From Diphasiastrum complanatum (taxonomy: Eukaryota > Streptophyta > Lycopodiopsida > Lycopodiales > Lycopodiaceae), in the NCBI GenBank assembly GCA_029204225.1, contig CM055094.1, positions 71,277,223-71,341,222 of the forward strand: 64,000 bases of DNA, given 5' to 3'. Below, in pieces: positions 35,998-48,975 of the stretch. The position numbers and the translations under genes are program-made. The stretch's first letter is position 1; every line of letters starts with the position of its first letter. The notes below the pieces were generated by a model, which did no database searches, had not been told where the DNA came from, and worked only from the letters and a program-made list of their open reading frames with translations.

Positions 35998-37059
35998 TGT
36001 TGGAGAATCAAGCTCTACCTCAAATGCTAAACTTGAACTTGACAGTCCTTGTAGGCTGTCAAGGTTTTTGCGAAACAAAAAACAAATGAATTATAAAGGA
36101 TCAAATCGAATTACAAAATCTAGATGATTACTTAGGTTGATCTTTTTAATTGGCGGAATATTTGGGTAGGTGTCTTAGACAACCATGAAGAGAGTGAAAC
36201 AGTTAGGCGTCTGCGACAATTGTGCACTCTTTGGAACATATATTCTACGTAAGTTGATGGATCGAGTCTCAATAATAGAAAGAGAAATAATCAAAAAGCA
36301 TTCGACAATACTAATAGATGTAAGAAAATAGAGAATCTATATAATAGTTGTTGTGATAAGAACGATCGGATCATGAAAAATCCCCCGAAAATGATTCGCA
36401 ATATTGATGCGCTATGTGTTGTGATCATACTATACCGATTACAAATTAAGACAATATCTCTACTTCTTGAATTGCTCTCACTCTCTCTTGAGATCTTTGA
36501 TTCCGAGGAATCAAATAATATGATATCATGGAGTTTGTACTTGAACTTTTGTTTATGCATCTATTTTTTATGATGATTTGTCGTTTTTTGATTTATTGTA
36601 TATGTACAAGTTTATAGATATCATGGCTAACCAGAAGGGTTTAGGCACAATGTAGAGTTTACAAGACAAGGCTAAATAAGTTAGTGTAACATGTACAATA
36701 TGTAGACATAAAATTGAGCAGTTATTGCACAACAACATGTTCGAATGATGACATAGTCTAATATAGATTCAGTAGAGGAAGAGCTCTGTTGAGTGGTATC
36801 GATAGTTCATCGACAATGGTCGAAAGTGTTGACAAAAAGGCCGATAGTATCGATAGCTCAATGTCAACAATGGATACTCAAATTCGAATATTTGTTGTCG
36901 AGTTGGATTTTGCTCCGCTTTGAATGACTGTGTAAAACTATAGACTGTCTCGAATTATAGTTCAATTTTGTAGACTGTTGTAGAAAGTGGATATTTACAT
37001 TGTATAGGAGTACTCAGAAGATGAATTCAGGTGAGTAGGAATAACATTGAATTCCAACA
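35998..37059 (-). mobile_element. 5' LTR of copia element C
   Basis: 1,062 bp with perfect 7-bp inverted ends (TGTTGGA...TCCAACA), followed on the minus strand by the primer-binding site and Gag. It carries repeated TCGACA/TCGATAGT words around 36,790-36,850. Most of it is repeated in reverse at 37,142-38,194, and a diverged relative is the LTR of element D. Confidence 0.85.
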
Positions 37060-37141
37060 CTTATGAGCAAGGGCAACTTTCACTAAGTGCAATTATGGCT
37101 ACATGCTTGCAATTGGAAGGTTGTAGTACAAATATGACCAT

Positions 37142-38194
37142 CAATCTTCTGACTACTCCTATACAATGTATATATCCACTCTCTACAACAGTCTATAGAA
37201 ATGAACTATTATTCAAGACAAGTTGTAGTTTTACACAATTGGTCAAAGTAGAGCAGCTTGACAATGAGTATTTGAGTTTGAGTATCCATCGTCGACATTG
37301 AAATATCGACCCTATCAACACTATTGGCCTTGTCGACACCATCGACACTTTCGACCATTGTCGAACTATCGAATGTCAAATGGTACCACTCAAAATGGAG
37401 CTCTTTCTCTACTGAATCTATTTCAGACTACATCATCGCTCGAACATGCTGTTATGCAATAACTGCTCGATTTTACGTTTGCATATTGTACAGTTTACAT
37501 TAAACTAATTAGCCTTATCTTGTAAACTCTACATTGTGCCTAAACCCTTTTGGTTAGCCACAATCTTTGTAAACTTGTATATATATAATAAATCAGAACA
37601 AGGAAAATATTCATCAAACTAGATGCATAAACAAGAGTTCAAGTACGACCTCCATTGTATTAGATTATTTGATTCCTCAGAATCGGAGATCTCAAGAGAG
37701 AGTGAGAACAATTTGAGAAGTAGAGATATTGTCTTAATTTGTAATCAGCATGGTAGGATCACAGGGCATTGTCCATCAATAGTATGAACCATTTTTGGTG
37801 TCAAGATTATTCATGATCTAATCATTGTTATCACCACAACTATTATACTGATTCTCTATTTTCTTACGTGCATTAATATTGTCAAATGCTTTTTGATTAT
37901 TTCTCTTTCTGTTATTGTACTCGATCCATCGACTCATGTAGAATATATGTTCTGAAGAATGCATGAATGTCGTAGATGCCTAATTGTTTCGCTCTCTTCA
38001 TGGCTGTCTAAGACACCGACCTAGCTATTCTGGTAGTCAAAAAGGTCGATCTACGTAATCGTCTAGATTATGTAATTCAATTTTATCCTTTCTAATTCAT
38101 TGTTTTGCTTTTGTTTTGGCAAGAACCCTGACAACCTACAAGGACTGTCACAAGTTCGAGTCGAGCATTCGAGCTAGAGCTCGATTTGCCAACA
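37142..38194 (+). mobile_element. Inverted partial copy of the element C LTR
   Basis: From 'tcttctgactactcctatac' to 'gatttgccaaca' this is the reverse complement, with moderate divergence, of 35,998-37,020. The first roughly 40 bp of the LTR are missing and no primer-binding site or gag follows on the right, so it is a truncated solo LTR in head-to-head orientation. About 120 bp separate the arms. Confidence 0.8.
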
Positions 38195-41100
38195 AGAAGT
38201 AGATTTCCAAATCTAAAAGCTATACTAGTAAAAGGGGAGGCCCATATTGAAATTCGAGATGAAGTCCTTACCTATGCCTTGAAACAAAAAGACATTGTGC
38301 AAAACCTTTCATGATAATTTGTGAATTGTTATGCTAATGGGAGTGATCAATCCAACGTGCTTGAAAATTGGTAAGAATTAATAGGCATGTAGGATTTTTC
38401 ACTACACAATTACAAGAATCTTCATCCTTTGATTCTATCCAATGGGTAGCAAGTTTCTAGTAGTCAAGCAACTACTTGATGCTTGAGTTCTGCATGTAGT
38501 GAAGCTCTCTAGAACTATCATGCCATTTTTAGATTCTTTCATTTTTGAGGAACATTGTATTTCATTGATCCCTGAGGAGAGTTTCAAAAGCTCTCTAGCA
38601 AGATTTATAGAGCTTTAATAATATTGTAAACATATTTTGTAGCAACTTACTAGATATTGGATGACATGCTTTTGGATATTACCCTCCAATAGAATTCCAA
38701 ATGATAATTAATGAGACAACGAATAATGACCTTAGCCTCCTAAGCAAAAAACAAGATATCATCAATTTTTTTATTTTATTTATGAAAGTCATGTTTTATT
38801 CTACAAGGGTTAACAACTTTCTAATTGCAATAATGAGATGATACTATAGGCTTGAAATTTGTAGAAGACACTTGCTATTATTTAACTATTTGAATTCTCT
38901 TTGATTTACCATTATGAATCAGATGCCAAAAAAAAAAATGCCAGCTCGTGGATTGACAAATTTTTTTGCTAGCAACACACAAAAGATGATTTGAAAGGCA
39001 ATAAAAAGAAAATCAAAATGCTAATCAAAGAAAATGATTGATTGAGAATTGCATTTTTCATATTTGTTCTTTTGGATTTATGATTGACAAGCCACAAGTG
39101 TGTTTCTTGGTATCCTACTGTAGGAAGATTTAAAATTCAGACATACTATGGATTTATGATTGACAAGCCACGAGTGCGTTTCCCGGTATCGTATTATAGA
39201 ATGATACAAAATTCAAATAGATTCTATTGAATGTTAAAGCTCGAAAACCACGAATTGGAAGAGGTGATTTATTAATCTTTGGATTGTCTACTACTCAAAA
39301 TTTGGTATTTGAAATGCAAATTGTAACCTATTACCAAATTTTGGCACATCTCCTTCAACAATTGCTAGAAGGAGGCTCAAAATGAAGTTCAAAACTTTAA
39401 AATGGCTCCTCATTATAATATGCAGTTGAAAAGTTGTTTCCACCCCTTTGTGTCTTATGAAGTAGTTTGAAAAAATATTGTGCACAAAGCATCACACTCT
39501 TCTTTCTCACTAATATTGTTAGGGTACAACTTTACAAGGCTTTTGTAAGAATAGACCAAGAGCCAAGGGATTCATGGAATGAGAACGTAGTCCTATGGCC
39601 AAGGTGTAACTTGAGATTCTGAGGCCCTTAAACTTGCTTTAAGATAATTAGTATAAGAGAAGTTTGTTGTGAGAAAATTCCAATTTGTTAGAGCAATGCT
39701 TTGATAAGTAGAAAACGCATGAACAAATACACTCCTCACATAGATGTAGTGCTCCGTATGCTTCTCAAAAATCACTTGATTCATCCAATGACAGAGCATT
39801 CCTAGTATGGATGGATGACACAAGCTCAACTTGTATCCTTGTTCTTTTGAAAGGGCATTTTTTGGAAAAAAAAGTCAACCATTTGCACTGGTGGCACGTC
39901 CAATATATCAAAATCAAAAGGAAGCTCCAATGCTACTCTATATGTCGCTTCCATAATCTCCATATTGATGTTCCTCGCCTTTGTGAGATTCTTGCCCTCT
40001 TCAGCTACTCCAAAATTGGTGATGTTCCACCACTTTGTTTGGATGAAAATGCATCAAATGGTCACCAGATAATGTTGGATAAGGCTATCCCTTATCTCAG
40101 AACGTCATATGAACTTCGAATGCTTCCCTAACATCGACATAACAATCTTTGTTACGCAAGAATCGCAACAAGCAAGATCGTCAGTTGAACACGAAAGCTT
40201 AATTGTAGCTAATCGCACAAGGATCAAAACTTACGAGCGGTCAAAAAGTGCATTGAATAGAAAGTTCCCCTTTTAACAAACCCTACTACTTCTAGCTACT
40301 ATTGACTTCTCTTCCAACGCTGCAAACAGGAACACGTATGCCACCGAGCTCTTAATTACTGCTTAATATTCGTACCCGTCGGTTCAACTTTTTCTTTAAT
40401 GCAATCTTTAATTATCGTGGTAATAGCATCACTTAATACCCATCGCCAGCATACGATCGTATCTATTCCTTTACTCATCATTTACACAAGGACCCAACAT
40501 ACCTTATTGCCCTATCCACAAAACCGCAATAGACCCTCTTTTCCCACAACTTATCCTTCCAAACTTAAAATTTCCCTAACCTCTGTAATTAAATCAAAGA
40601 AACATATACAATGACACCTAACCATTACCAGTAATTTCCTAAAACAAAGGTTGTTATTTTCCTTCTGGAATATATATTGTTTTACATTATTAATTTCTTT
40701 TCCTCTTCCTTTTGCACACAAATTTTGTTCCCTTCTCTTTTCCTTTTTTTCCACTTTTTTATTTTTATTTTTATAGGAAAACATTCCCAACTATGCAAGG
40801 TACTTTGAGCCAACAACAATGTACATATAAAATTGATTACCAACAATATTCCATTCATCATATTCTAATGTCAAAAAATTATATACAACTACATCACAAC
40901 ACGACTTTACAATCTAGTCATGTATTTTTAACAAACTACTCGTTGCAAAAAGTCAGCCAAACAATATGAGTATTCCAACAAAAATCATTAACACTGCATT
41001 GATGTCGAACATCTGGTATTCTCTTGTTTACAGATTCCTACCAAAAATCTGTGAACACGATTCTTCTTGGTCTTTTTGATTTTCTTGTCTCTGGAAATCG

Positions 41101-42988
41101 AGTGTTTCTGCCCGTTCCAGGTAATTGGCTCGTTAAATGATATCTTCTTGGATTAAGCCGGTTTAGGCAAGATGGGTTTCTCATCATTTAGACACATTTC
41201 CCAGCCTGTCAGTGGGATGATAAGGATTCGTTCACTCCAGATACATGCACACGGATTCACATGCAACTGAAAACCATTCACCAAAAGATCTGCTTTCAAA
41301 ACAAGTGAATAACCAAACGATTCTTGCTTCTAATTAACTCTAAAAACACCCATCTCTTGATTCTTAGATAGCCCAAGAACATCAAGAACTTAAATGTCAA
41401 GAATATGCAAGATCTATGCCACAATCTCAACTTATTTAGTTTACTTGAATGCTGAAACTACATTAAACAAGAACAAAAAAACTATTCCACTCTAATCCAC
41501 AATGCAAGAATGAAAGAAAACAGAAAAATTAATCTATTCCACAACCACAAACAAGAGAAAAAAATGCATGTTCATAAGAGATTCACTCAAGAAAGCTGCC
41601 ATGAACAAGGAGCTCCAAGATTGCCAAGAACTCGTGGGGATCTTCTTTATTCAACAAGAGTAAATGACAATACAAGTAAAGCTCCCTCACAAGAGAGGGG
41701 GTCTCTTAATTAGACCAAGAGGCTGCCCATGTGGAGCCTAAGTGGCAATTCCTTTAATCTACAAATTCCAAGTGGAATTAGCCCTTCCACTAGAAGTCAC
41801 CATAAAAAGGTGGCCCACTCTAATTTTTTTAAGAGGGGTCTACATGTATTACAATGCCTAGAAATGATACTAGCTCCTACATGGTCATTCCTTCTTTGGG
41901 ATTCACCATGAGGCTCACATAACGTAGAACTGTATACCTAGCTAGTATTTCTCAGCACTTGGAAAAGCATGGATCTTTAGTCGCTTTTGTAAAACCAAGT
42001 GCTTATTCGCCTCAAAATTATTTCACAAAATTGGAGATCTCTCGACGGCCTCTACATCCTAGCCCCCTTGAGAGCCTCTTGTGAGTCCTTCTCGCCTTGT
42101 CGCCTTGCAGTATGTTTCTGCTCGCTCAACTTCTTCCCCAAGCTTCAAATACTTGGAAGCGGAGCTTGCTTCCATAAGATAGTGGTCCCCTCTTGCACTT
42201 TTAGGATAAAGCTGAACTCTTGCCAGTCTTCTATCATTGTAACGTACTGGGAGGACATAAAGGTCACTCTGTAGTAAAGTCGGGCCATCATTTCATGATC
42301 ATCCTCAAACTGTCTGGAGAGCCACATTGGGATTGATCTGAATTGGATCTAAGCCAGATCCCAAAAACACTCTTGATGCATCAGGAAGACCATCAATCTT
42401 CAATATTTTGCACTTTCCCTTATCCACATATCAGCATAGATATAAAACATGTCTTGTCGCCAAGTTCTCTCTCCTCTCATAGTTTGGTTGGGATTTTAGT
42501 ATGATTTGGCTATAAAGACTTATGGGGAGTTAATTACCTTGGAGAGGTTGAAAGGGTTTGTTGTGGTTGTTGGGTACCAATTGCATCAGCAATCCTTTAG
42601 CAACAAGCTCCAAGAATCGCATGGCCCGAATCCAAGCTCCAGAGGTAGCTCAACTGCTCTAGTTAAGTGGTTGACTCATCTATAGGTTTGGAGCTAAACC
42701 TTTTGCATTGCTAGCTCATTCATAGATTGAAGGTTTACATGTGCTCAACTATGTTTGCTCCACAACATTTCTTGGGATACCAAAATGAGTCCTTTGAGTC
42801 TTCTAGAAGCATTTCTACACTCCTGAATTAGCTTCACAAGATCCTCCCCACACTTGAGAGTTGATATTGTCATAAGGGTCTACTTCTATTAAGCCACAAG
42901 TTGTGAACGTGATTCACCATACTTTGGCACGAGCTTTATTCATTGGCCATGTTTATCAAGAAATTGTTGAAATCCTTTTAGCCCCAAA
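38195..42988. other. Long unassigned region
   Basis: No gene recognised. The longest frame (39,811-40,131, plus, 106 codons) has no known domain. A tandem duplication of about 76 bp lies at 39,073-39,224. On the minus strand about 42,420-42,150 reads partly as a protein (LPDASRVFLGSGLDPIQI, then MARLYYRVTFMSSQYVTM in another frame), possibly a retroelement Gag remnant; family not identified. Confidence 0.35.
39073..39224 (+). repeat. Two-unit tandem repeat, 76-bp unit
   Basis: TGGATTTATGATTGACAAGC starts at 39,073 and again at 39,149; the units differ at scattered positions (for example CCACAAGTGTG versus CCACGAGTGCG). Confidence 0.8.
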
Positions 42989-43228
42989 TTAGGCTGTATG
43001 TACATCCATCATATGTATCTCTAGATTCATTGCAGCATACGATTGAAGAATTCTAATTGAAGAATGTTTGACTACTGGATTGAAAGTCTCAATATAGTAG
43101 AAATTTGGGATCTGGGAAAATTCTCTTGCAACAAGTCGAGCTTTTCTTTGATCGATACTTCCATTAGCTTTGTACTTGATCTTGAATATCCATTTGCAAT
43201 CAACTATATTTTTGCTTGCTAAACTCAT
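42989..43228 (-). pseudogene. Copia reverse transcriptase N-terminal fragment
   Basis: Minus-strand frame with NIVDCKWIFKIKYKANGSID, QRKARLVAREFSQI, YIETFNPVVKHSSIRI and LEIHMMDVHTA. These are the conserved opening blocks of copia RT (usually K-ARLVAKGF-Q and ETF-PV-K). It ends before YVDD. Sequence at 43,379-43,693 upstream on the same strand may be its linker but is not recognisable. Confidence 0.8.
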
Positions 43229-44639
43229 AATCCATTATTTTTTAAAGCGTTTCTCTGGTAAGCTTTATGCAGTCAAGATTAGCCATTCCAACATTGTGTA
43301 AATTGAGCTCCTCAGGATTCGAATTGTTTATAAACCTTAAGTAATCTCTCTAATTTTGAGCTTTATTGTTTTGGCACACTATAAAGTGAACTTTCCAAGC
43401 TCTAGATGTATCATTTTGACACAATGTACGATGAGCTCCCTTAGCTCTAGATTTTTCAATGTGGAATATCTTGTTGTGATCCCCATGAGATGAAGATGTA
43501 TTTGTGTTGTGCAATATGGTTCAATTGATGCCTTTTCTTGCACAACAAGTTCTTTGTATTCCTTCCAATGCACACTAAGTTTGTCCTCAATGAATCTATT
43601 GTACGTTGCATCATGGTATCTCGATTCTTGGAAAACTTTTATATTATTAAATGCCTTTTGTTCTATGTGGAGCCTTGGAGACCTTTGGAGCACCTCTCAA
43701 GAACCAACCATTTGCCTTTGGCATTTATCTAATTGTTAATCTTGATACAATGTTTCCTTGATTCTTTGGCCCATCTTACATGCATAAAGAAAACACTCTT
43801 CAATACATTTCCAACTTGGACCTTTACACCCAATACATTTGTTCCAACAACAAATACGTCTTCCCTTTCATCAAACGATGAAGCATCCCCTAGTCCCAAG
43901 AGCAAATGCTAGAGTCCTTGAAATGTAATTACCAATCTAGCCATATGTTTTTTGAAAATTTCACAACTATAGTTGTAGAACTTGATAAGCTTTCCACTTG
44001 GCACAAGTTAACTCAAAGCCTTATCACAACTTTATAACAAAAATTATGAACTTGACATCTATAGTTGACTAGTCTTTTCATCTAATTACTATTTCATATG
44101 TCCCCTTTTATTCTTCCTTTGAGCACCTAGAGATGCATGTGTGATGGCCCATCTTTGTACTTTTCGGATAACATGTTGAGCCTTCCAAAAATCAGCTAGG
44201 TTCTCTTATATTTTCATGCATTGATCAACCTTGTTCTCTCATCAAGTACCAAGAGAAAGATATGTAGATGCCGCTCTCTTCTCTTGTGACATATTGAGCT
44301 TGGATGGAGTTTTACTATTTCAAGCATTAGTATTGTTGGCTAATCCTGGTGAGTATACTAGGATTTTTGGCGAGGGTTGTGTTACTTCAACATAGCACCA
44401 GGTGGATAAAGCATCAGTCAGGCACGAGATCTGTCAACTGAGAGCTCATAGATCTCAAAGTAGCTACAATCTCCACAATCTTGCAGTCTGATCAGGACAT
44501 CCCTAGGGCATAAATAGTGATAAAATTCAGGGGAATAGAAATAATAACTCAAGATCCCTCTCTGGATCAACTGACAGATGTCACCAAATGATGGTAAGAA
44601 ATCAATATCTATCATAAAATTCTCCACCTCAACTCTGGG
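43229..44639. other. Unassigned, probable retroelement debris
   Basis: Minus-strand frames at 43,379-43,693 (104 codons) and 44,418-44,627 (69 codons) have no recognisable domain. Position between two copia RT fragments suggests decayed retroelement sequence; not proven. Confidence 0.3.
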
Positions 44640-44772
44640 TCAAGTACCAAAGTACAACTGTACTTAAGGTTTTCTGAGCTTTGCCTTGCACTGATTCAGA
44701 CTCCTAACATCATTTCCAATTCCAATGATGTCATCAACATATATTGCCATCACAGTGATCTCTGATCCTGTA
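44640..44772 (-). pseudogene. Copia reverse transcriptase YVDD fragment
   Basis: Minus strand reads ITVMAIYVDDIIGIGND then LNQCKAKLRK: the catalytic YVDD block (44,741-44,730) with the copia D-IGND continuation. It ends abruptly at the left boundary of repeat family R (44,773). It lies on the wrong side of the RT N-terminal fragment at 43.0-43.2 kb for a single collinear gene, so the two come from different or rearranged copies. Confidence 0.75.
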
Positions 44773-47700
44773 GGCTAGAAGGGATTAGTAAAATTCTCAC
44801 CATCTCCAGCTTTTCCAAGAAAATATTTACAAGCTCGTGTAGATCGGAGAACATGAGTCTTTTTGTGGCTGGAACATCATTCTCAACATCTTCTACCCAT
44901 CCAAATAGGTCTCTATAAGCGTGTTTGTGTTCTTCTTGTACTACTACTGCTTTGTTGGATGTAGCTAGAAAAACATATGAAAACAATTTGTTCGTATTGA
45001 AACAAACAACTAGAAATTTAGCTCAAATAAACATACATGATTAGATTTTAGCAACTATTAATGACATCTTGCTTTCTACAAATCTTGAGATAAAAAGCAC
45101 AATGCGTATTATCACTACCTTTAGGGATAACGATTTGTTTCGCATCATGTAAAGATTCGCTCTGATTGGAGCTCGGAAGCAAAAGCTGTCTGTAGAAAAT
45201 GAGAATCAGGAACATTTTTGGAAGCCACATAACCATTGGAAATTATCTTTTGAAAACAAGGCAGAAGGAAATTTTGAATATTTGTCACCACGCATAGTAA
45301 CATGTATGTGCCTTGAAATCTCGAACTTGTTTGTACCGTGACCCCTAGTCTTATTTTCAGCTGCAGGTTTGTGAAGAATTGCAGCTTCTACAAAACTGGT
45401 AGAAGAAGTTCCCCGACTCATCCGCCTAAGTATCCTAAAAAAGTCTGTTTTACCATATTTCTCCCACTGCATTCACCAATGTAGACCAGGGAACTACAAA
45501 GTATCAATTTTTTTTCTCACATATGTGAGATTAAATGCACGTTGAAATAAAAAGAGCCTTCTTCAAACATTTGGAGAGCAATGCACTTGATAGAGTGACC
45601 TATCTGTACATTTCACTATATACAATAAAGCTAAATTTAAATGCAGACGACAAATAGCGATATTAATACCAACAAGATCAAAATCACTGTAATCGAACCA
45701 TACCAGTGACTTCTCAGACTCATAGTCTTCTAATGGCAGTTTAAGTTCCTCGGTGTGACCAAGCATGATTGTCTCTTTGTCATAATTCCTGAGACAAAAT
45801 AATTGGAATACATTAGTGGACCAAAGGAGTTATGAACGATCTTTAGGTTGGTGTCATAAATCATAAGGTCACTGAGAGCCAGTTAACCGCCGCCACCACT
45901 TTATACAAACCTGGCTGCTGCTATCTCACAATAATAGACACCTGCAAAGCAATATGGCGCTCATTACCGTCAAGAGTAAATCATTTATGAGCATCCTCAA
46001 GGGCTTGTTTTTTAATGACGTTCTATCAGTCCATAGTCCAGAAGACATTCGGGAGGCCCATAGGGCCAGCACGCATACCAGTTAGCACCTGCAATAATAC
46101 TAAGCTTTACAGTTCATTGTCACAAAAATCGTACCAAGGAATGGCCGTTTTGAGTTAGGGAATGCTTCAAAAGGTGCGTTGACATGTTTTATCTTGTTAT
46201 TGGAAAATGGAAAACCATATAAACTGGCTGCATTTTAAACGTATGTAAGTAGCTTTGTCAGATTCTAGTGATAGCAGGGTGCAGATTCCAGTGATAGCAA
46301 GATGCAGATTCCAGTGATAGCAGGGTGCAGATTATTTGGTTTGGGCCATGGAAGTTCTCACAGGTTCACTTGGAGGGATATTGTCATGCACAATCATGTG
46401 AGGGACTTGATGGTGGCTTTGGAGTTCACATCTCAATGTATTCTCAAGGAGTGGTTTGGAACCATTTACAGGAGCAGATTGAAGCTAGCTTGGGGGAATA
46501 CAGGTGGGCACTACTCAGATCTTTGTGATTAGGGATGGCATTGGAATACATGGTAAGGATAGACACTACAAGATGACATGGGATGATCATTAGGGGGAAG
46601 CTATTTCATATTGGACTTGAGTCTTTGGATTGGACAGGACTTACAGGTGGGATTCATGATGGAATCAGGAAGCTGCAAATGCTAATGGGCATAGCGTGAA
46701 GCTTTGAGAGCCAGCTCTAGGTTTGAGAGCTAATGGAGATCGCACGAGGTGTGATCAGAGGGCAAGCACCATCATGGGTGTTTTGCTAGCGATCTACTGC
46801 AGGGGACATTGATGGTGAGGACTTTATGGTGCGCTCATTTGGGAGTACCGAATGGCATCACAGTAGGGGGCTAGTCATTGGCATTGGCATCGATCGGGAG
46901 ACATCTACCATCACGGGCATGGATAAGCTACCTATAGCTTTCATGCAGTTGGCTATATTTGCAAGAGTCTAGGCTTGGCACAGGTGCTGGAATTTCCATG
47001 GTGCAGATTCTCAGTTGGTGAGATCAGAGATAACCCTAGAGGAAGTCACTCAGAGCCATATACCTCAATACGATAAGGGAGACAATGGTCTCGGGATCCC
47101 ATGAGCGGCGACTCATGGATGAGCTTGTGTTGGCATGATGTTGGGTGGCACATAGACAGGGAGAGAGAGCGACACTGCTAGGAGCAAGGTGGAGCAGGTG
47201 ATGCTTTGGAGTTTGGCTTGTCAAGTAGGATGGTGACTAGGATTAGAGACATCATGTGAGCATAGTATGTGGATGACGAGTCCATTGGGGTGGCACTCAG
47301 GGAGATGCGATAGTTGCTTAGGTATGATATGTCATTTGGTGTATGGACAATGTTCTTCAGCTAGTGCATCATGTGTGATGACCTAGGGACAGGTCATGTC
47401 TACTTGGAGGTAGGCGGCTGGAGTGTACCTAGCGGTGGTACATATCCGAAGGGCATGGAGTGCATTACGAGGTGATGTAGATCCAGCATGCCCATGGTTG
47501 TGAGCCAGCAGGGATGGAGATGGTTGCTCACAGAGTGACAACTGATACTTTGGCGAGTGATCAGGTGAGCTGCATGGTTATATTCACAGTTGTCTCCAAG
47601 TTGCATCACATGTTGTTACTATCCATCATTATTTGGTAAGCAGGATGCAACTTTTGGTTAGATCCAGTTGGAGTCTAGTTGCACTACAGGTGGACAGATT

Positions 47701-48975
47701 CTTGGGGAGCTATCAGTGGGTAATGGATACTTGGTGATTAGATGGTACAAGGTACAGGGTGGTACAAGGTTCATCACGATAGTGGATCTAGTTTGCATTC
47801 GCTTTGGTTTGGATTGACATGATGGATGTGTGGTGAGATAGGCTCCTTGGTGGGAGGCCTATGTACTGGTCAAATCAGAGTTGGCAACGTCAAGCATGGG
47901 ATGTTGAGCTTGCATGAGATGTAGGAGAGGCAAATCATCATCAGTATCTCTAGGAGATGGGCGAGCTACTCAGGTATAGCCTATGGTGAGTTTTGTGTAC
48001 ATTCATTCAGTGAGTCCTTGGTAGACTCTTGTGCTTGGAGCATGAGAAATGGATGGGGATCAGCTTTCAGGACTTATTGGACAGTTTGATATGCTTGGAC
48101 ATGAGGGCAACTTGGTTACAGGTGCAGGCCATGGTTGAGGACTTGATCTGATGACCAGTGGTGTAGCAGCAGATATAGAGGTGGCACATGTATTGGTATG
48201 ACATGATACCATTTATCGGCAGGCCTTGGTCATGTATTTGACACTTTATCATTCGTGTTGGTTTGCATGAGTGTGTGTGGGCTTGCATGTTACCTTGTCA
48301 CGAGGGTCTAGATCTGACTCAAGTTGTATGTGGTTGTGCATCTTTTCTTTTAAATCCTATATATGATAGATAGAAAGATTTCATAATTGATATAGAGAAT
48401 ATTAGTGTTCAAGTTGGATGCTTCACTATCACTTATACCAATTTTACATAATGAGATGAGAAAAACTACATGAAGGAGTACATAGAATCCTAATGGATGG
48501 GTTCCTCCATGATTATGCCTATGATATCTTTGTAGAATAGTAGCAACACACCTTTTTTGGTTCTGTTGTCGTCTGGTTCGGGGTTGTGTTAGGAATCTGG
48601 ATTATAATAATTTTCAGTTGTGGGTGGAGTTACCATTGGTAAGGGAGGAAAGGGAACACATTACAATGGTAGTCACAATATGTATTACAAGAATTTCAGG
48701 TTTGGGAGGATTTGAGAAGAGCTTTTCAGAAGCGGTATTGAAAGGAACATGAAGATGAAGAAATTTTAGATAAGCTTCAGGCGATTAAGTAGAAGATGAA
48801 GGAGGATGTTGTGGCTTACGTCTAGCAATTCAAAGTACTTAAGAAAAGGCTTCAAGAACCACTAACAGATGCGAAACGCATCAAATACTTTCGTCATGGG
48901 TTACGTAAAGTTCTCAGGAGGGGAACCACATGATTGAGTGGTCAGGGATTGGAACACATTGTTGAAGTAGCTCGG
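44773..48975 (+). repeat. Repeat family R, copy R1 (arm of a large inverted repeat)
   Basis: Matches 57,711-62,446 in reverse orientation. Relative to R2 it lacks about 0.7 kb near 46,256, where R2 carries 60,385-61,085, and has about 125 bp extra near 45,120-45,240. Contents from the left: exon-like frames on the minus strand (44,750-44,986; 45,048-45,472; 45,563-45,766), then a region of triplicated GCAGATTCCAGTGATAGCA units (46,260-46,335), then about 2.2 kb without recognised coding that leads into a gypsy gag. A candidate primer-binding site (TGGTTCTGTTGTCG) sits at 48,558; R2 has the closer form TGGTTCTGTTGCCG. Confidence 0.8.
44815..45770 (-). pseudogene. Captured exon-like gene fragments in R1, unrecognised gene
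   Basis: Three protein-like segments are kept in R1 and R2. (a) NYDKAAIMLGHTEELKLPLE bounded by a TCTCAG acceptor and a GTATGG-like donor. (b) WEKYGKTDFFRILRRMSRGT through FEISRHIHVTMRGDKYSKF, after a GCAG acceptor. (c) EEHKHAYRDLFGWVEDVEND through LHELVNIFLEKLEM with a TTCTAG acceptor and a GTGAGA donor. The retention of splice borders suggests capture of a spliced cellular gene. I do not recognise the family. In R1 segment (b) is interrupted by about 125 bp after SALFSK that R2 lacks; in R2 the frame runs on into GSDDTHCAFYLKICKSQDVI. Confidence 0.4.

Noticed and set aside
39811-40131. 106-codon frame as a gene
   Set aside because: No recognisable domain, no promoter or splice evidence, in a long unassigned region; left as unassigned.
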